A model generated the notes under the pieces. It did no database searches and had not been told where the DNA came from. It saw only the letters and a list, made by a program, of their open reading frames with translations. The position numbers were made by a program, and so were the translations under genes. Positions 36,612 through 45,588 of a DNA stretch of 64,000 nucleotides are shown piece after piece. Position 1 is the stretch's first letter. Every line of letters begins with the position of its first letter. This DNA comes from Candidatus Kapaibacterium sp. (GTDB lineage: Bacteria; Bacteroidota; Ignavibacteria; Kapaibacteriales; WFXC01): contig WFXC01000033.1 in the NCBI GenBank assembly GCA_015490805.1, positions 1 to 64,000 of the forward strand, given 5' to 3'.

Positions 36612-37103
36612 ATGACAACGAACAATCTCAACGAACACGACGAAGCATTACAACGCGTGATCGATGTTGCCCACGCCTTGCACAAAAACGGCGTTCTGGA
36701 TTTTCTGGAGCAAATTTCCCATCTGACGCCAGAACTGCTGTCCTATCTCACAGATCCCCGCATCCTTAAAATTGGAGCAAACATCTCTTTTTTGCTCCAT
36801 TTGCTGGAGCTCTTAGATCCTACGATGATCACGGTGATGTTCGACAACTTCAACAAAGCACTCTCCCAGAATCTCACGCCGGAGGTCTTTAAAAATCCTC
36901 CACGCGTCGGGCTCAGCGGACTGATCCGAATGTTAGGTGACCCGGACGTCCAGCGGGCTTTGGGCTTCATTTTTCTGCTTCTCAAATCCTTTGGCCAATC
37001 CATTCAGCAGTCTGGCAAGGAACTGACATCCTTAATGGAACAAATGGAAAAACAATTCAAGCTCTTTAAAGAACAACGCAAAGCTCTGGGATTAGAGGTA
37101 TAA
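36612..37103 (+). CDS. DUF1641 family protein, partner of SQR-like enzyme, 163 aa
   Basis: Proteins with DUF1641 are short, helical and usually encoded next to sulfide:quinone oxidoreductase-type genes; the function is unknown. Family features seen are a C-terminal VGLSGLIRMLGDPDVQRALGFIFLLLKSFGQSIQ block and the preceding ILKIGANISFLLHLLELLDP helix. Predicted all-alpha with two amphipathic, partly hydrophobic helices that could attach to the membrane surface. It is 33 bp after the SQR-like gene with a GGAAAGGATAG-type ribosome-binding site, so the two are an operon. Confidence 0.85.
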   Translation: MTTNNLNEHDEALQRVIDVAHALHKNGVLDFLEQISHLTPELLSYLTDPRILKIGANISFLLHLLELLDPTMITVMFDNFNKALSQNLTPEVFKNPPRVGLSGLIRMLGDPDVQRALGFIFLLLKSFGQSIQQSGKELTSLMEQMEKQFKLFKEQRKALGLEV

Positions 37104-37334
37104 CTGCCTGATCGAAACGCATTGGGAAGAGGTAATTCCCTTTCCGCTGTTTCTTCAAGTCTCAGAGAGGAAGGTGTGCATCCTCTACAGGAAGTAAGAT
37201 CTTCTACCGTGACAACTCTTTTTACCACCTCCAACTGAACTCACCGGTGTTCTTCTGAAGCGCAACCTTTTCTTCTGGTCGCACGTTATAGTGAACAACA
37301 ATAGGAGTTGAGAACTTCAAGAAAGGGTTGCGCA

Positions 37335-39782
37335 ATGAAAAGAGTCTACAGTTTCTTCGCAGCAGTCGTGTATAGCCTCACTATCGTCTCTCTAACTGCT
37401 CAACCATTCCTCCCTCGCCAGGAACAATGGTTTTTACCTATCGGCGAATCCGTTTTCCGCTATGGTTTCGGTGGCTGGCAGAATCCAGCGGTAATTGCCA
37501 TACATCCTGGTTTTGAACTCTTAGGTTCGCTAAGCTACGAATCCGGAGATTCCCGATTCCGCCAATGGGGGCTGAGTATTATTACAGCCAATACCAGCTT
37601 TACAAAAATTCAAACTCGTTACGACTCCGTCCTTATCAGTGATTACGCTGTGAGTTCGGCTGTTGGCAACCAAACACTTGCTGCAGGACTGAGCTATCGC
37701 TGGTCCAGCGGAAGCGCGACTCTTCGTTCCCCCTACAAAGCAGTGACGGCTGGATTACTTCTTCGACCGATTCCCGAACTCTCTACAGGCATTGCTTATA
37801 CCCAGGCACTCAATGCCAATACAGGCAGCGGGAACATTGAAATTGCCATTCGTCCCTTTGCAGATCCAACCCTGGCACTATTCAGCAACTACACCCTGAA
37901 CACCAACCAGCGATTGCGCGACGGTTATTGGCAGATTGGTTTGATCACTGAACCCCTGGATGGTTTTCGTTTCTTTGGATCCTGGAATACACATCAGCAA
38001 TTCCAAGTAGGCATTCAGCTTAGCATTACCAACGGCCTCGGCATTCAGACAACCATTACCACTGACCAACAATTCCGTCATCAGGTCAGCACTGCCGGAT
38101 TCCGCCTGGGTGGATACGACCGCAATCTCCGCTCCTGGCTATTTCCTCCTGCCTATGTTTACACCTTAGACATCCCCAAAACAATTGCATACCAAACACC
38201 TCAACTGTTGAGTAAGGCAACACCGTGGCGTCCATTTCTGACCCGAATTGAAAAAGCAGCAGCAGATCCAACGATTCGTGCAATTGCTTTGAATTTATCC
38301 ACACTCCAATTGAACCATGCAATGGCGTGGGAATTACGGCAGGCGCTTCAGCACTTTCGGGATCGCAACAAGAAGGTCTTCGTTTACATCACCAACGCTT
38401 CTTTCCCTCATCTCCTCGTTGCAGCCGTTGCCGATGTTGTTGCAATGGATCCCTATGGCTTCATTGGGATTCCGGGATACGTGGCAGGACATACGTACTA
38501 CAAAGAACTGCTTGACTCCTTAGGACTCCGCATCGAAGAGTTCCGCTTATTCAAATACAAATCAGCGCTGGAACCTCTGGCACGCTCTTCAATGTCTGAA
38601 GGCGAGAAGGAGCAACTCCGCACCCTGATTCAGGATTGGTATCGTACTACTTTAGAAACCTTAGCAAAAGACTCTCATCTTTCCCAACGCCAGGTCGATT
38701 CACTCATCGATAATGTCGCATTCTTCAACGCCCAACAAGCCTATGAAATTGGATTGGTAGATACAATTGCACGGTACGACGTGCTGGATTCTTTGGCACA
38801 GCAGCAATTTCCCGAAGCAACGAAAATATCACACTATAACAGCACACTGGTGGAATTGCAAAATCGGGATAAGCGGTGGCAGAATCCTGCAAAAATTGCC
38901 GTCATCTACGCCATTGGCATCTGTGCTATGGATGAGGGAATCAAAGCCCGGAGTTTAGTCAAAGATGTGGAAGCGGCGGTAAGCGACGAATCGGTGAAGG
39001 CCATTGTGCTGCGTGTCGATTCTCCCGGTGGCGATCCCTTAGCCTCCGACTACATTGCAACCGCTCTGAAAAAGGCAAAAGGCAAAAAACCGGTGATCAT
39101 TTCGCAGGGATACGTCGCTGCCTCCGGCGGCTACTGGCTTTCAATGTATGGCGATACCATCATTTCAACCCCCTATACCATCACTGGATCCATTGGGGTA
39201 ATCGGCGGATGGATGTATGATGTGGGACTGAGCAAGAAACTTCATCTCCATCTGGACTTCGTCCAGCAGGGCAAACACGGAGACTTAGGCTTCGGCTACA
39301 CCTTGCCGTTGCCAATCATTGGCAACATTACGATCCCCCATCGTCCGCTTTCTGCGGATGAAAAACAGCGCGCTTTTAAAGAAATCCGCCAGTTGTACCA
39401 GCGATTTCTGGACAATGTTGCGGATGGGCGTGACACAACAGCGGATTATATCCACACCATCGCCCAGGGTCGCGTCTGGAGTGGTGTTCGAGCTCAGCAG
39501 ATTGGGCTGGTGGACGTCTTAGGATCCCTTACCGATGCCATCCGGGTTGCTAAAAAGCGGGCAGGATTAAGCGACGATATCCCCGTCCAGATCGTCGAAT
39601 ACCCCCAACCACCTTTGTTCGATATCGCCAGCTTCGCTCCCACTCCACGGCTTACTCAGACCTCGTTGGGTTTTGCTGATTATCTGCGCTTTCGACTTCA
39701 ACATCAGGGGAAACCGCTCCTTTTGCTCCCGCTGGAGTATCTCGATTCGGTTATGCTAGAACTGTTGCGATATCATCCATAA
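37335..39782 (+). CDS. SppA-type peptidase (S49) fused to N-terminal beta-rich region, 815 aa
   Basis: Signal-peptide peptidase A homologue with two tandem S49 domains: the first (about 290-520) holds the catalytic Lys409 in FKYKSALEPLARSSMSEGEK; the second (about 540-760) holds Ser597 in VAASGGYW. Both catalytic residues are intact. Ahead of them, residues ~25-280 form a separate region rich in beta-strand-like segments (Y-x-W-x-x-G-x-A-T-L-R; GYWQIGLITEPL; QFQVGIQLSI), like an outer-membrane or surface beta-barrel, after a signal peptide (MKRVYSFFAAVVYSLTIVSL). E. coli SppA is 618 aa and lacks this part. The start at 37335 (ATG, GAAAGGG upstream) is preferred over TTG 37308. Confidence 0.85.
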   Translation: MKRVYSFFAAVVYSLTIVSLTAQPFLPRQEQWFLPIGESVFRYGFGGWQNPAVIAIHPGFELLGSLSYESGDSRFRQWGLSIITANTSFTKIQTRYDSVLISDYAVSSAVGNQTLAAGLSYRWSSGSATLRSPYKAVTAGLLLRPIPELSTGIAYTQALNANTGSGNIEIAIRPFADPTLALFSNYTLNTNQRLRDGYWQIGLITEPLDGFRFFGSWNTHQQFQVGIQLSITNGLGIQTTITTDQQFRHQVSTAGFRLGGYDRNLRSWLFPPAYVYTLDIPKTIAYQTPQLLSKATPWRPFLTRIEKAAADPTIRAIALNLSTLQLNHAMAWELRQALQHFRDRNKKVFVYITNASFPHLLVAAVADVVAMDPYGFIGIPGYVAGHTYYKELLDSLGLRIEEFRLFKYKSALEPLARSSMSEGEKEQLRTLIQDWYRTTLETLAKDSHLSQRQVDSLIDNVAFFNAQQAYEIGLVDTIARYDVLDSLAQQQFPEATKISHYNSTLVELQNRDKRWQNPAKIAVIYAIGICAMDEGIKARSLVKDVEAAVSDESVKAIVLRVDSPGGDPLASDYIATALKKAKGKKPVIISQGYVAASGGYWLSMYGDTIISTPYTITGSIGVIGGWMYDVGLSKKLHLHLDFVQQGKHGDLGFGYTLPLPIIGNITIPHRPLSADEKQRAFKEIRQLYQRFLDNVADGRDTTADYIHTIAQGRVWSGVRAQQIGLVDVLGSLTDAIRVAKKRAGLSDDIPVQIVEYPQPPLFDIASFAPTPRLTQTSLGFADYLRFRLQHQGKPLLLLPLEYLDSVMLELLRYHP

Positions 39783-39855
39783 TTTCGTGCAAAGCTGCTG
39801 GCTGTACTTTGATGATTCACTGGTGAACAGGAGCAATAAGTTCAGTACTGCTGAA

Positions 39856-42693
39856 TTAGCGAACGATCCAGACAACTTTTCTTACTGCGCCGACGCGCAG
39901 TATATAGGCACCGGGCGGTATTCTTTCTACGTCTAACAGATACCGTCCTTTCGTTGCATGCACCGTATACTTAGTAGTCGGAACAACCTGTCCTTGCAAG
40001 GACCAGAGTTCGATAGGGACGCGAGGCTCAGCGTGTTCAACAACCAGCCACCGGGCTGTAGGAATCGGGTATATTCGTATTCTGGACTGTTGCTGTTCAG
40101 CGACAGTTGAGACTGCCTGAATGCGGATATCATCCAGATACCATCCCTCATCATTCCCAATGACCCCTGCTTTGAAGCGAAACCGGACAAACAGCAGGGA
40201 ATCCTGAGCTGTGGGAGGTACAACGACCAGCGTTTCTTCTTTCCAATCGCTGGCATCCATCACACCGTCTTTCCAGGCAGGATAATCTTCCCGGTTCGTT
40301 CCCAGTAGCTTTTCCCACCGCTCCAGTGAATTCCACGCAATTTCAACAAATCCGGTATCGGTGTGATGAATCAATGCTGCATGCCAAAACCGAATCTGGA
40401 CACCCTCTCCCGACCGAACTTGAACAGGAAACAGAATGAGCGTATCCTTTGCACGGCGCTCATACCGCTGTCCCGGCGATTCTGTCAAAGCAAGCGGAGG
40501 CGAGTGGGCAAACTCTCCACTGCGCTCCCATCCAGCGTTGAAATACTTGGGGAGATCCGCATCAAAGCTTTCATTCAGTGTGGAAACCGGGGTACCGACA
40601 AACAGCAGCATTCGGGGCGTTGGATCACTCACATTGGGCGGATCCATAGCATCCGCCACAGCCGCCGCATAGGTATAGAATCCCGGCTGGGACACAGTAT
40701 CTCGAATGCGGATCGCTGAGCCTGTATCCGTCGGAGCTACAGGAATCGTTTTGAGCAACTCCCCATCGCGATACAGCCAAACGGCTGCCAAATTGGCTAA
40801 TGGTGTCTGCAAATCTGCGCGCCGAGTTGGAAGACGAACTTCAAACTCTACGATCTCAGAGCCAGACACAACAAGCTGCATAGTTGGCGGTGCCGGCTGT
40901 CGGGCGCCGCCGGGATAGCCAATGGTATGCACTGATTTGCTGGTATCCTCCCCAGCAACAACCTGGAGCTCATACAAGACGGTATCAAAAGGAACTAAGC
41001 CCGTATCTAGATACTGAGGCTGTGATCCCGGAAGAACAGCAATGATCTCCGATCGACGCCTGAGTACATACTGGATCTCCTCTTCTGAGAGTGGCTGTCC
41101 AAACACGCGGGAGCGGACCGTGTCCCACGACAACAGCAAAGCTGTTGGATTTTGCGGCAACACTGTAGCAATGAGAGTATCAGGCGATGCTGGAGATCGA
41201 ACGTTCACAATAGCAGTGTACACATCATTATCCAGCACACTGGCCACTGTGTGGCGCATATCGACCCAAGAAGGATATATTTTCCCATCATAAAAGGCAC
41301 ATCCACTATAATCTCCAGCAAAAGAATTGCCTTGAAAAGGATTACGGCGAATATCAGATCCAATATCTGCAACGCGACGATCAATCCAAGTCAATCCTCC
41401 GTCAGTCGATACGCTCACATAGGTATAGGTCAAAATATTATTTGGATCATCGCGGCTGTCCAGATACATAATTGCCAGATATCCGGTCACCGGGTCCTGA
41501 CTCATCCAGGGCCAAAACTGATCATTCGTTGCATCGGAGTGCACGACGATGGGCGTTGACCAGGTTTGGCCACCATCAGTCGAGCGAGAAAAATACACGG
41601 AAGGAATCGAGTCAGCAGCCCAACACAGATACAAATACCCATTCCGTTCGCCCGGCAATGTATCGCATACCAGCACTGGATATGTTTCTGCTCGCACCTT
41701 TCCTTTCACCGTGTGTCGTACTCCTTCCGGGATCTCCCGTGCCGTACCTAATGGCTGATAGCGAATGATAATTCGTGGCTCTGAAAAGCTCCGTCCTCCA
41801 TCGGTGGATTTCGCAAACCCAATGCCGTGTTCCGGGCCATAATTCCACACCACATACACTTCTCCATTTGGGCCTGTTGCTGCCAGCGGGAAGCTCTGTC
41901 CAAACGTTGTATCCTCTGAAGAATGCGGAAGTCGATGACTCACCGGTACAGGCGTAGACCAGGTTAATCCCCCATCTGTTGAGCGTGCCAATACAATCTG
42001 CGTCGAAGAATCCCGCGCAATGACCCGCTTCCACGGGATATAAGCGGTAAGCCGATACGGTGAAGTGGAACAGTTGTCAACAGTGATGTAGTATTTGTCC
42101 TCGAAGGCGGAATCCGGTGTTTGGGGACCCGTATGGAGAATCACGGGAATGTGCGCCTGCCAGGTTTGCCCGTTGTCGGTCGTAATCGCAACGAATACCC
42201 CATTTTCACCCGTCCGGGGTTGCGAGACATTAAAGCCACCATAACACAGATAGCCTCTACCGGTTGCATCAAATGCCACGGAAGGATCATTACTGGAAAC
42301 CCAGTTCGGAAAAGGCTTACCCAGATTTTTGTTGATCCACGTTCGTCCCCCATCGGTCGAAATATAGACCCAAGTTGAAGAATTTCGCCGATAATCCACG
42401 GCAGATGCGATCAGGACCGAAGGATTCACAGGATTCACGGCAATGGAGGACTCGTTCTGTACCGGCACTGGATCATTTTCCGGCGACACGATGAGATTCA
42501 CATTGTGAAAATACGATGGGAGAGGATTTTCCTGCAGTGGAATCTGAAAAGGGATTGTCTCTGTCACAGCCGGCTCTGGATGTGCCCAGCGTGTCCACCG
42601 CTCCTGCCAGAGCGTATCGACTTCAGCAATCGCTCCTAATGTCATCCAGCCATTGACCCAAATAGACCAAACGAAAACATATCGGCTCTTCAT
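39856..42693 (-). CDS. Secreted Asp-box (BNR) repeat protein with T9SS sorting domain, 945 aa
   Basis: Large exported protein with a sialidase-like beta-propeller. Asp-box motifs (S-x-D-G-G-x-x-W) occur at ISTDGGRTWINK, ITTDNGQTWQAH, RSTDGGLTWSTP, KSTDGGRSFSEP, RSTDGGQTWSTP and VSTDGGLTWIDR. Sialidase catalytic residues were not identified, so enzyme activity is not claimed. A middle region contains Fn3-like segments and a jellyroll-like stretch (GVQIRFWHAALIHH, GWYLDDIRI). The last ~75 residues are a T9SS sorting domain (RIYPIPTARWLVVEH, WSLQGQVV, IPPGAYILRV). Start 42693 (MKSRYVFVWS) is preferred because it heads the signal peptide. Confidence 0.83.
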   Translation of the reverse strand: MKSRYVFVWSIWVNGWMTLGAIAEVDTLWQERWTRWAHPEPAVTETIPFQIPLQENPLPSYFHNVNLIVSPENDPVPVQNESSIAVNPVNPSVLIASAVDYRRNSSTWVYISTDGGRTWINKNLGKPFPNWVSSNDPSVAFDATGRGYLCYGGFNVSQPRTGENGVFVAITTDNGQTWQAHIPVILHTGPQTPDSAFEDKYYITVDNCSTSPYRLTAYIPWKRVIARDSSTQIVLARSTDGGLTWSTPVPVSHRLPHSSEDTTFGQSFPLAATGPNGEVYVVWNYGPEHGIGFAKSTDGGRSFSEPRIIIRYQPLGTAREIPEGVRHTVKGKVRAETYPVLVCDTLPGERNGYLYLCWAADSIPSVYFSRSTDGGQTWSTPIVVHSDATNDQFWPWMSQDPVTGYLAIMYLDSRDDPNNILTYTYVSVSTDGGLTWIDRRVADIGSDIRRNPFQGNSFAGDYSGCAFYDGKIYPSWVDMRHTVASVLDNDVYTAIVNVRSPASPDTLIATVLPQNPTALLLSWDTVRSRVFGQPLSEEEIQYVLRRRSEIIAVLPGSQPQYLDTGLVPFDTVLYELQVVAGEDTSKSVHTIGYPGGARQPAPPTMQLVVSGSEIVEFEVRLPTRRADLQTPLANLAAVWLYRDGELLKTIPVAPTDTGSAIRIRDTVSQPGFYTYAAAVADAMDPPNVSDPTPRMLLFVGTPVSTLNESFDADLPKYFNAGWERSGEFAHSPPLALTESPGQRYERRAKDTLILFPVQVRSGEGVQIRFWHAALIHHTDTGFVEIAWNSLERWEKLLGTNREDYPAWKDGVMDASDWKEETLVVVPPTAQDSLLFVRFRFKAGVIGNDEGWYLDDIRIQAVSTVAEQQQSRIRIYPIPTARWLVVEHAEPRVPIELWSLQGQVVPTTKYTVHATKGRYLLDVERIPPGAYILRVGAVRKVVWIVR

Positions 42694-42757
42694 CCGAACC
42701 TCTCTACTTTGCAACACCTATGAGATTCAAAATTACAAAAAGTAGAACACAACAGGA

Positions 42758-43978
42758 CTACCTTAGAACCCTTTGTTGTTCGGCTCCATCTCCAACAACG
42801 TGATCGTTTCCCCCCATTATTTCTTCATACAGAGTTCGGATTTTTTGAGCAACGGCTTCCCCAGAAAACAGGTGGAGAGCACGGCGATATCCTCTCTCAG
42901 CTATTTCGTTACGGCGCTGGGAATTCTCAATAAGAGAGCGCAACTGCTGAGCCAATGCTTCGCTATCATTTTCGGGAAAAACCAGACCAGCATCTCCAAT
43001 GACAACGGGAATTTCCCCCGACGACGATCCGATAACAGCCGTACGGCACGCCATTGCTTCAATGAGCACCCGACCAAATTGCTCTTTACCTTCTTGCGTT
43101 GTTCGGGATGGCAACACCAGCACATCCAGTGCATTCATAATCTCAGGGATACGTTCAGGGGGAACGACGCCGAAAAACCGGATCCGGTGTGTCAGCCCTG
43201 CTTCTTCAACCATCTGCCGCAGCCATTGTTCATCCCGACCGCTCCCTACAAGCACTGCCTGCCACGGCAATGAACGAAGCATCGCCAGTGCCCGAATCAG
43301 CAAATCAACACCTTTCAAAGACCACAATCGCCCGACATATCCAATTGTGACAGTGGCTGGATCGCCCAGCAGCTCTGCTTTGAGTGCCCGCCGCCGCTCC
43401 GGTGAGTAAGGAAAAAATTGCTTCGTATCAATAGCGTGGTGAGGCAAATAGGTAATTGGTCCCACATACCCTAAGGCTCGAAAAATAGCTTCTCCTTCAC
43501 GAGTGCCCGTACACAAATGATCAATGCGCCGGAGAGTCCACTGCGTCAGCCGTGGATACAAATATCGTTGAATCTGCCATCGGCGCCAGAGCTGGTAGTA
43601 ATCGGGCAAATTCCGCCACGATACCAGCAGGATTTTTGGACGTTTCGGAAACTGTCGAACGATGCTAATGGCTTGCAGGGTCACCAGGCTTTCCGGTTCC
43701 TCGTGCAAATGTAAAATGTCTGGCTGCAAATGCCAGAGTACGGGATAAAGGCGTTTATAGAAATGCAGATTTTGTCGGCCGCTTTTTCCAAAAACCACGG
43801 GCAATGGCACCACCTGATAGCTCCCATCACCTCGATATGCCGTTATGAGGTGTCCTGCTTCCTTATACTGCTCCGGGGTAATCAGGATAAAATCAATGCC
43901 GGGAGATTGTGCCAGCGGTGCAAAAAACGTGTGATAGGTAGGAACCACGGCGGAGTGTGAAATGTAAACGATGCGCAT
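42758..43978 (-). CDS. Glycosyltransferase, GT4-like, 406 aa
   Basis: GT-B fold sugar transferase, probably for glycan or lipid-linked oligosaccharide synthesis. The N-terminal donor/acceptor half starts MRIVYISHSAVVPTYHTFFAPLAQ and includes ILHLHEEPESLVTLQAI. The C-terminal half has ATVTIGYVGRLWSLKGVDLLIRALAML (nucleotide-sugar binding G-R-L-x-x-x-K-G), DVLVLPSRTTQEGKEQFGRVLIEAMACRTAVIGSSSGEIPVVI (E-x-F-G-x-x-x-x-E-A-M-A motif), and a C-terminal helix. The catalytic-type acidic pair is intact. It is divergent from the NtrC-type regulator at 44110 with a 131-bp spacer. Substrate unknown. Confidence 0.87.
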   Translation of the reverse strand: MRIVYISHSAVVPTYHTFFAPLAQSPGIDFILITPEQYKEAGHLITAYRGDGSYQVVPLPVVFGKSGRQNLHFYKRLYPVLWHLQPDILHLHEEPESLVTLQAISIVRQFPKRPKILLVSWRNLPDYYQLWRRWQIQRYLYPRLTQWTLRRIDHLCTGTREGEAIFRALGYVGPITYLPHHAIDTKQFFPYSPERRRALKAELLGDPATVTIGYVGRLWSLKGVDLLIRALAMLRSLPWQAVLVGSGRDEQWLRQMVEEAGLTHRIRFFGVVPPERIPEIMNALDVLVLPSRTTQEGKEQFGRVLIEAMACRTAVIGSSSGEIPVVIGDAGLVFPENDSEALAQQLRSLIENSQRRNEIAERGYRRALHLFSGEAVAQKIRTLYEEIMGGNDHVVGDGAEQQRVLR

Positions 43979-44050
43979 ATGAACCTTTACAGCCTTCCTT
44001 CCGCATTGTTGCTCGCCAGTGACGCCGGTTGATCCCCGGATATTTTACTG

Positions 44051-44080
44051 TTGTTGCCAGTATGTTCGTTTCTATATTCT
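44051..44080 (+). promoter_or_regulatory. Possible promoter of the NtrC-type regulator (TTG-N19-TATATTCT)
   Basis: TTG at 44051-44053, 19 bases, then TATATTCT at 44073-44080, which matches six of eight positions of TATATTTG. It lies 30 bp before the start codon. Confidence 0.4.
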
Positions 44081-44109
44081 ACAAATGTCGCACGAAAGGA
44101 TCACACCTG

Positions 44110-45564
44110 ATGTACATTCTAATAGCCGACGACGAAATCGAGTTCTGTGACACCATTGCGACCCTTTTGCGATCGGAAGGCTGGGAGACAACGATTGCTA
44201 CCTCTCCTCCCGAAGTCTTACAAACCATCACAACAGAGGGAGACCACATTCACGCTGTCTTACTGGACTTAGATTTTCGCCATCCTGAAATGAACGGGTT
44301 GGACATTCTGCAAAAGATTCGGAGATCCTATCCGACACTGCCGGTGCTCATTCTGACTGGTGCTGGGACTATCGACACTGCCGTCCAGGCAACGCGCCTG
44401 GGAGCAATGGCATTTCTTCAGAAAAGCGAGCTTACTCCGGAAAAGATCCGCAAGGAGCTGTACGAGATCGCAGAAAAAGTACGGCAGGAAAATGCGGAGA
44501 TCCTCCGGCAATTAGCAGCATTCGGTGTTGTGGGGCGCTCTCAGGCAATGCAAGATGTTGCTCGGATTATCTACCTGTTCGCTCAAACGGATCTTAACAT
44601 TTTGATCACCGGAGAAACGGGAACCGGTAAGGGACTGATTGCCAGAGCCATTCACGAACTCAGCCCTCGCCGTAAACATCCATTTGTACATATTGATCTG
44701 CCGAATATTCCGCGAGACCTTTTTCAGAGCGAGTTGTTTGGACACAAAAAGGGTGCTTTCACTGGGGCAGATCGGGACAAGCAGGGGCTGTTCCACAAAG
44801 CAGACAAGGGGACTATTTTTCTGGACGAAATTGGAGACTTAGATCCCGAACGACAAGCAGGGTTGTTAATTCCCATCGAGCAGAAGCGAATTCACCGTCT
44901 GGGAGACACAAACTGGATCGACATAGATGTCCGGTTCATCGCAGCAACCGACAAAGATCTGGAAGCAGCGATCCAGCGAGGAGAATTTCGCAGTCAGCTT
45001 TATTATCGTTTGAATGAAGCCCGGATTCACCTGCCACCGCTTCGGGAACGTCCGGAGGATATTCGCCCGATCGTAGAGTACTATGTGCAACAGTTCAACC
45101 GACAGAGAAACCAGGAGAAATTTTTTGAACCTGCGGCACTGGAACTTCTGGAGCAGCAACCGTGGCAGGGCAATGTTCGGGAGCTGGTTCAATTCGTCAA
45201 GCGCTGTTATGAAATCTTCGAAGGACCTGCTATTCGCCTCTCAGATGTTGCCTTGCTACTGCGCCAGCAGAGCTTACTGAGTAGTTCATCTCCCCCTACT
45301 CCGCAACCGTCGCCACAGCCGGGAACCTCCACTCCCACACCTTCTCCGCAAGTGCCATCCGAACCAGAGCCGGACAGCACGTTATCAGACACGGTACAAT
45401 CGGTGATAAAGGAAAAGCTGGAAAAGTTACTGGAAAAGCACCGTGGGAACATCACAAAAACGGCGCGCGCTTTAGGGGTCAGTCGGGAAACTGTCTACCA
45501 GTATCTTCGCAAATACAACATTGATCCCAACCGATATCGAAAAGGCAATAACAAACACTCATAA
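44110..45564 (+). CDS. Sigma-54-dependent response regulator, NtrC family, 484 aa
   Basis: Three-domain regulator. Receiver (residues 1-120): acidic pair ADDE, phospho-acceptor Asp53 in LLDLDFRHPEMNG. AAA+ sigma-54 activation domain (~140-370): Walker A GETGTGKG, GAFTGAD loop that contacts sigma-54, Walker B FLDEIGDLD, and RPEDIRPIVEYY. C-terminal Fis-type helix-turn-helix (TKTARALGVSRETVYQYLRKYNI). A ~45-residue Ser/Pro-rich linker separates AAA+ and HTH. The start at 44110 fits MYILIADDE; upstream in-frame starts would add a non-homologous leader. No sensor kinase is adjacent. Followed by an LptF/G-type gene 24 bp later; an operon is possible but functionally unexplained. Confidence 0.94.
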   Translation: MYILIADDEIEFCDTIATLLRSEGWETTIATSPPEVLQTITTEGDHIHAVLLDLDFRHPEMNGLDILQKIRRSYPTLPVLILTGAGTIDTAVQATRLGAMAFLQKSELTPEKIRKELYEIAEKVRQENAEILRQLAAFGVVGRSQAMQDVARIIYLFAQTDLNILITGETGTGKGLIARAIHELSPRRKHPFVHIDLPNIPRDLFQSELFGHKKGAFTGADRDKQGLFHKADKGTIFLDEIGDLDPERQAGLLIPIEQKRIHRLGDTNWIDIDVRFIAATDKDLEAAIQRGEFRSQLYYRLNEARIHLPPLRERPEDIRPIVEYYVQQFNRQRNQEKFFEPAALELLEQQPWQGNVRELVQFVKRCYEIFEGPAIRLSDVALLLRQQSLLSSSSPPTPQPSPQPGTSTPTPSPQVPSEPEPDSTLSDTVQSVIKEKLEKLLEKHRGNITKTARALGVSRETVYQYLRKYNIDPNRYRKGNNKHS

Positions 45565-45588
45565 AGCTATAGCAGCAGCAAAGCAAAT

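Noticed and set aside
39856-42693. Active sialidase
   Set aside because: Asp-boxes are clear, but the arginine triad and nucleophile pair were not identified; Asp-boxes also occur in non-enzymatic propellers.
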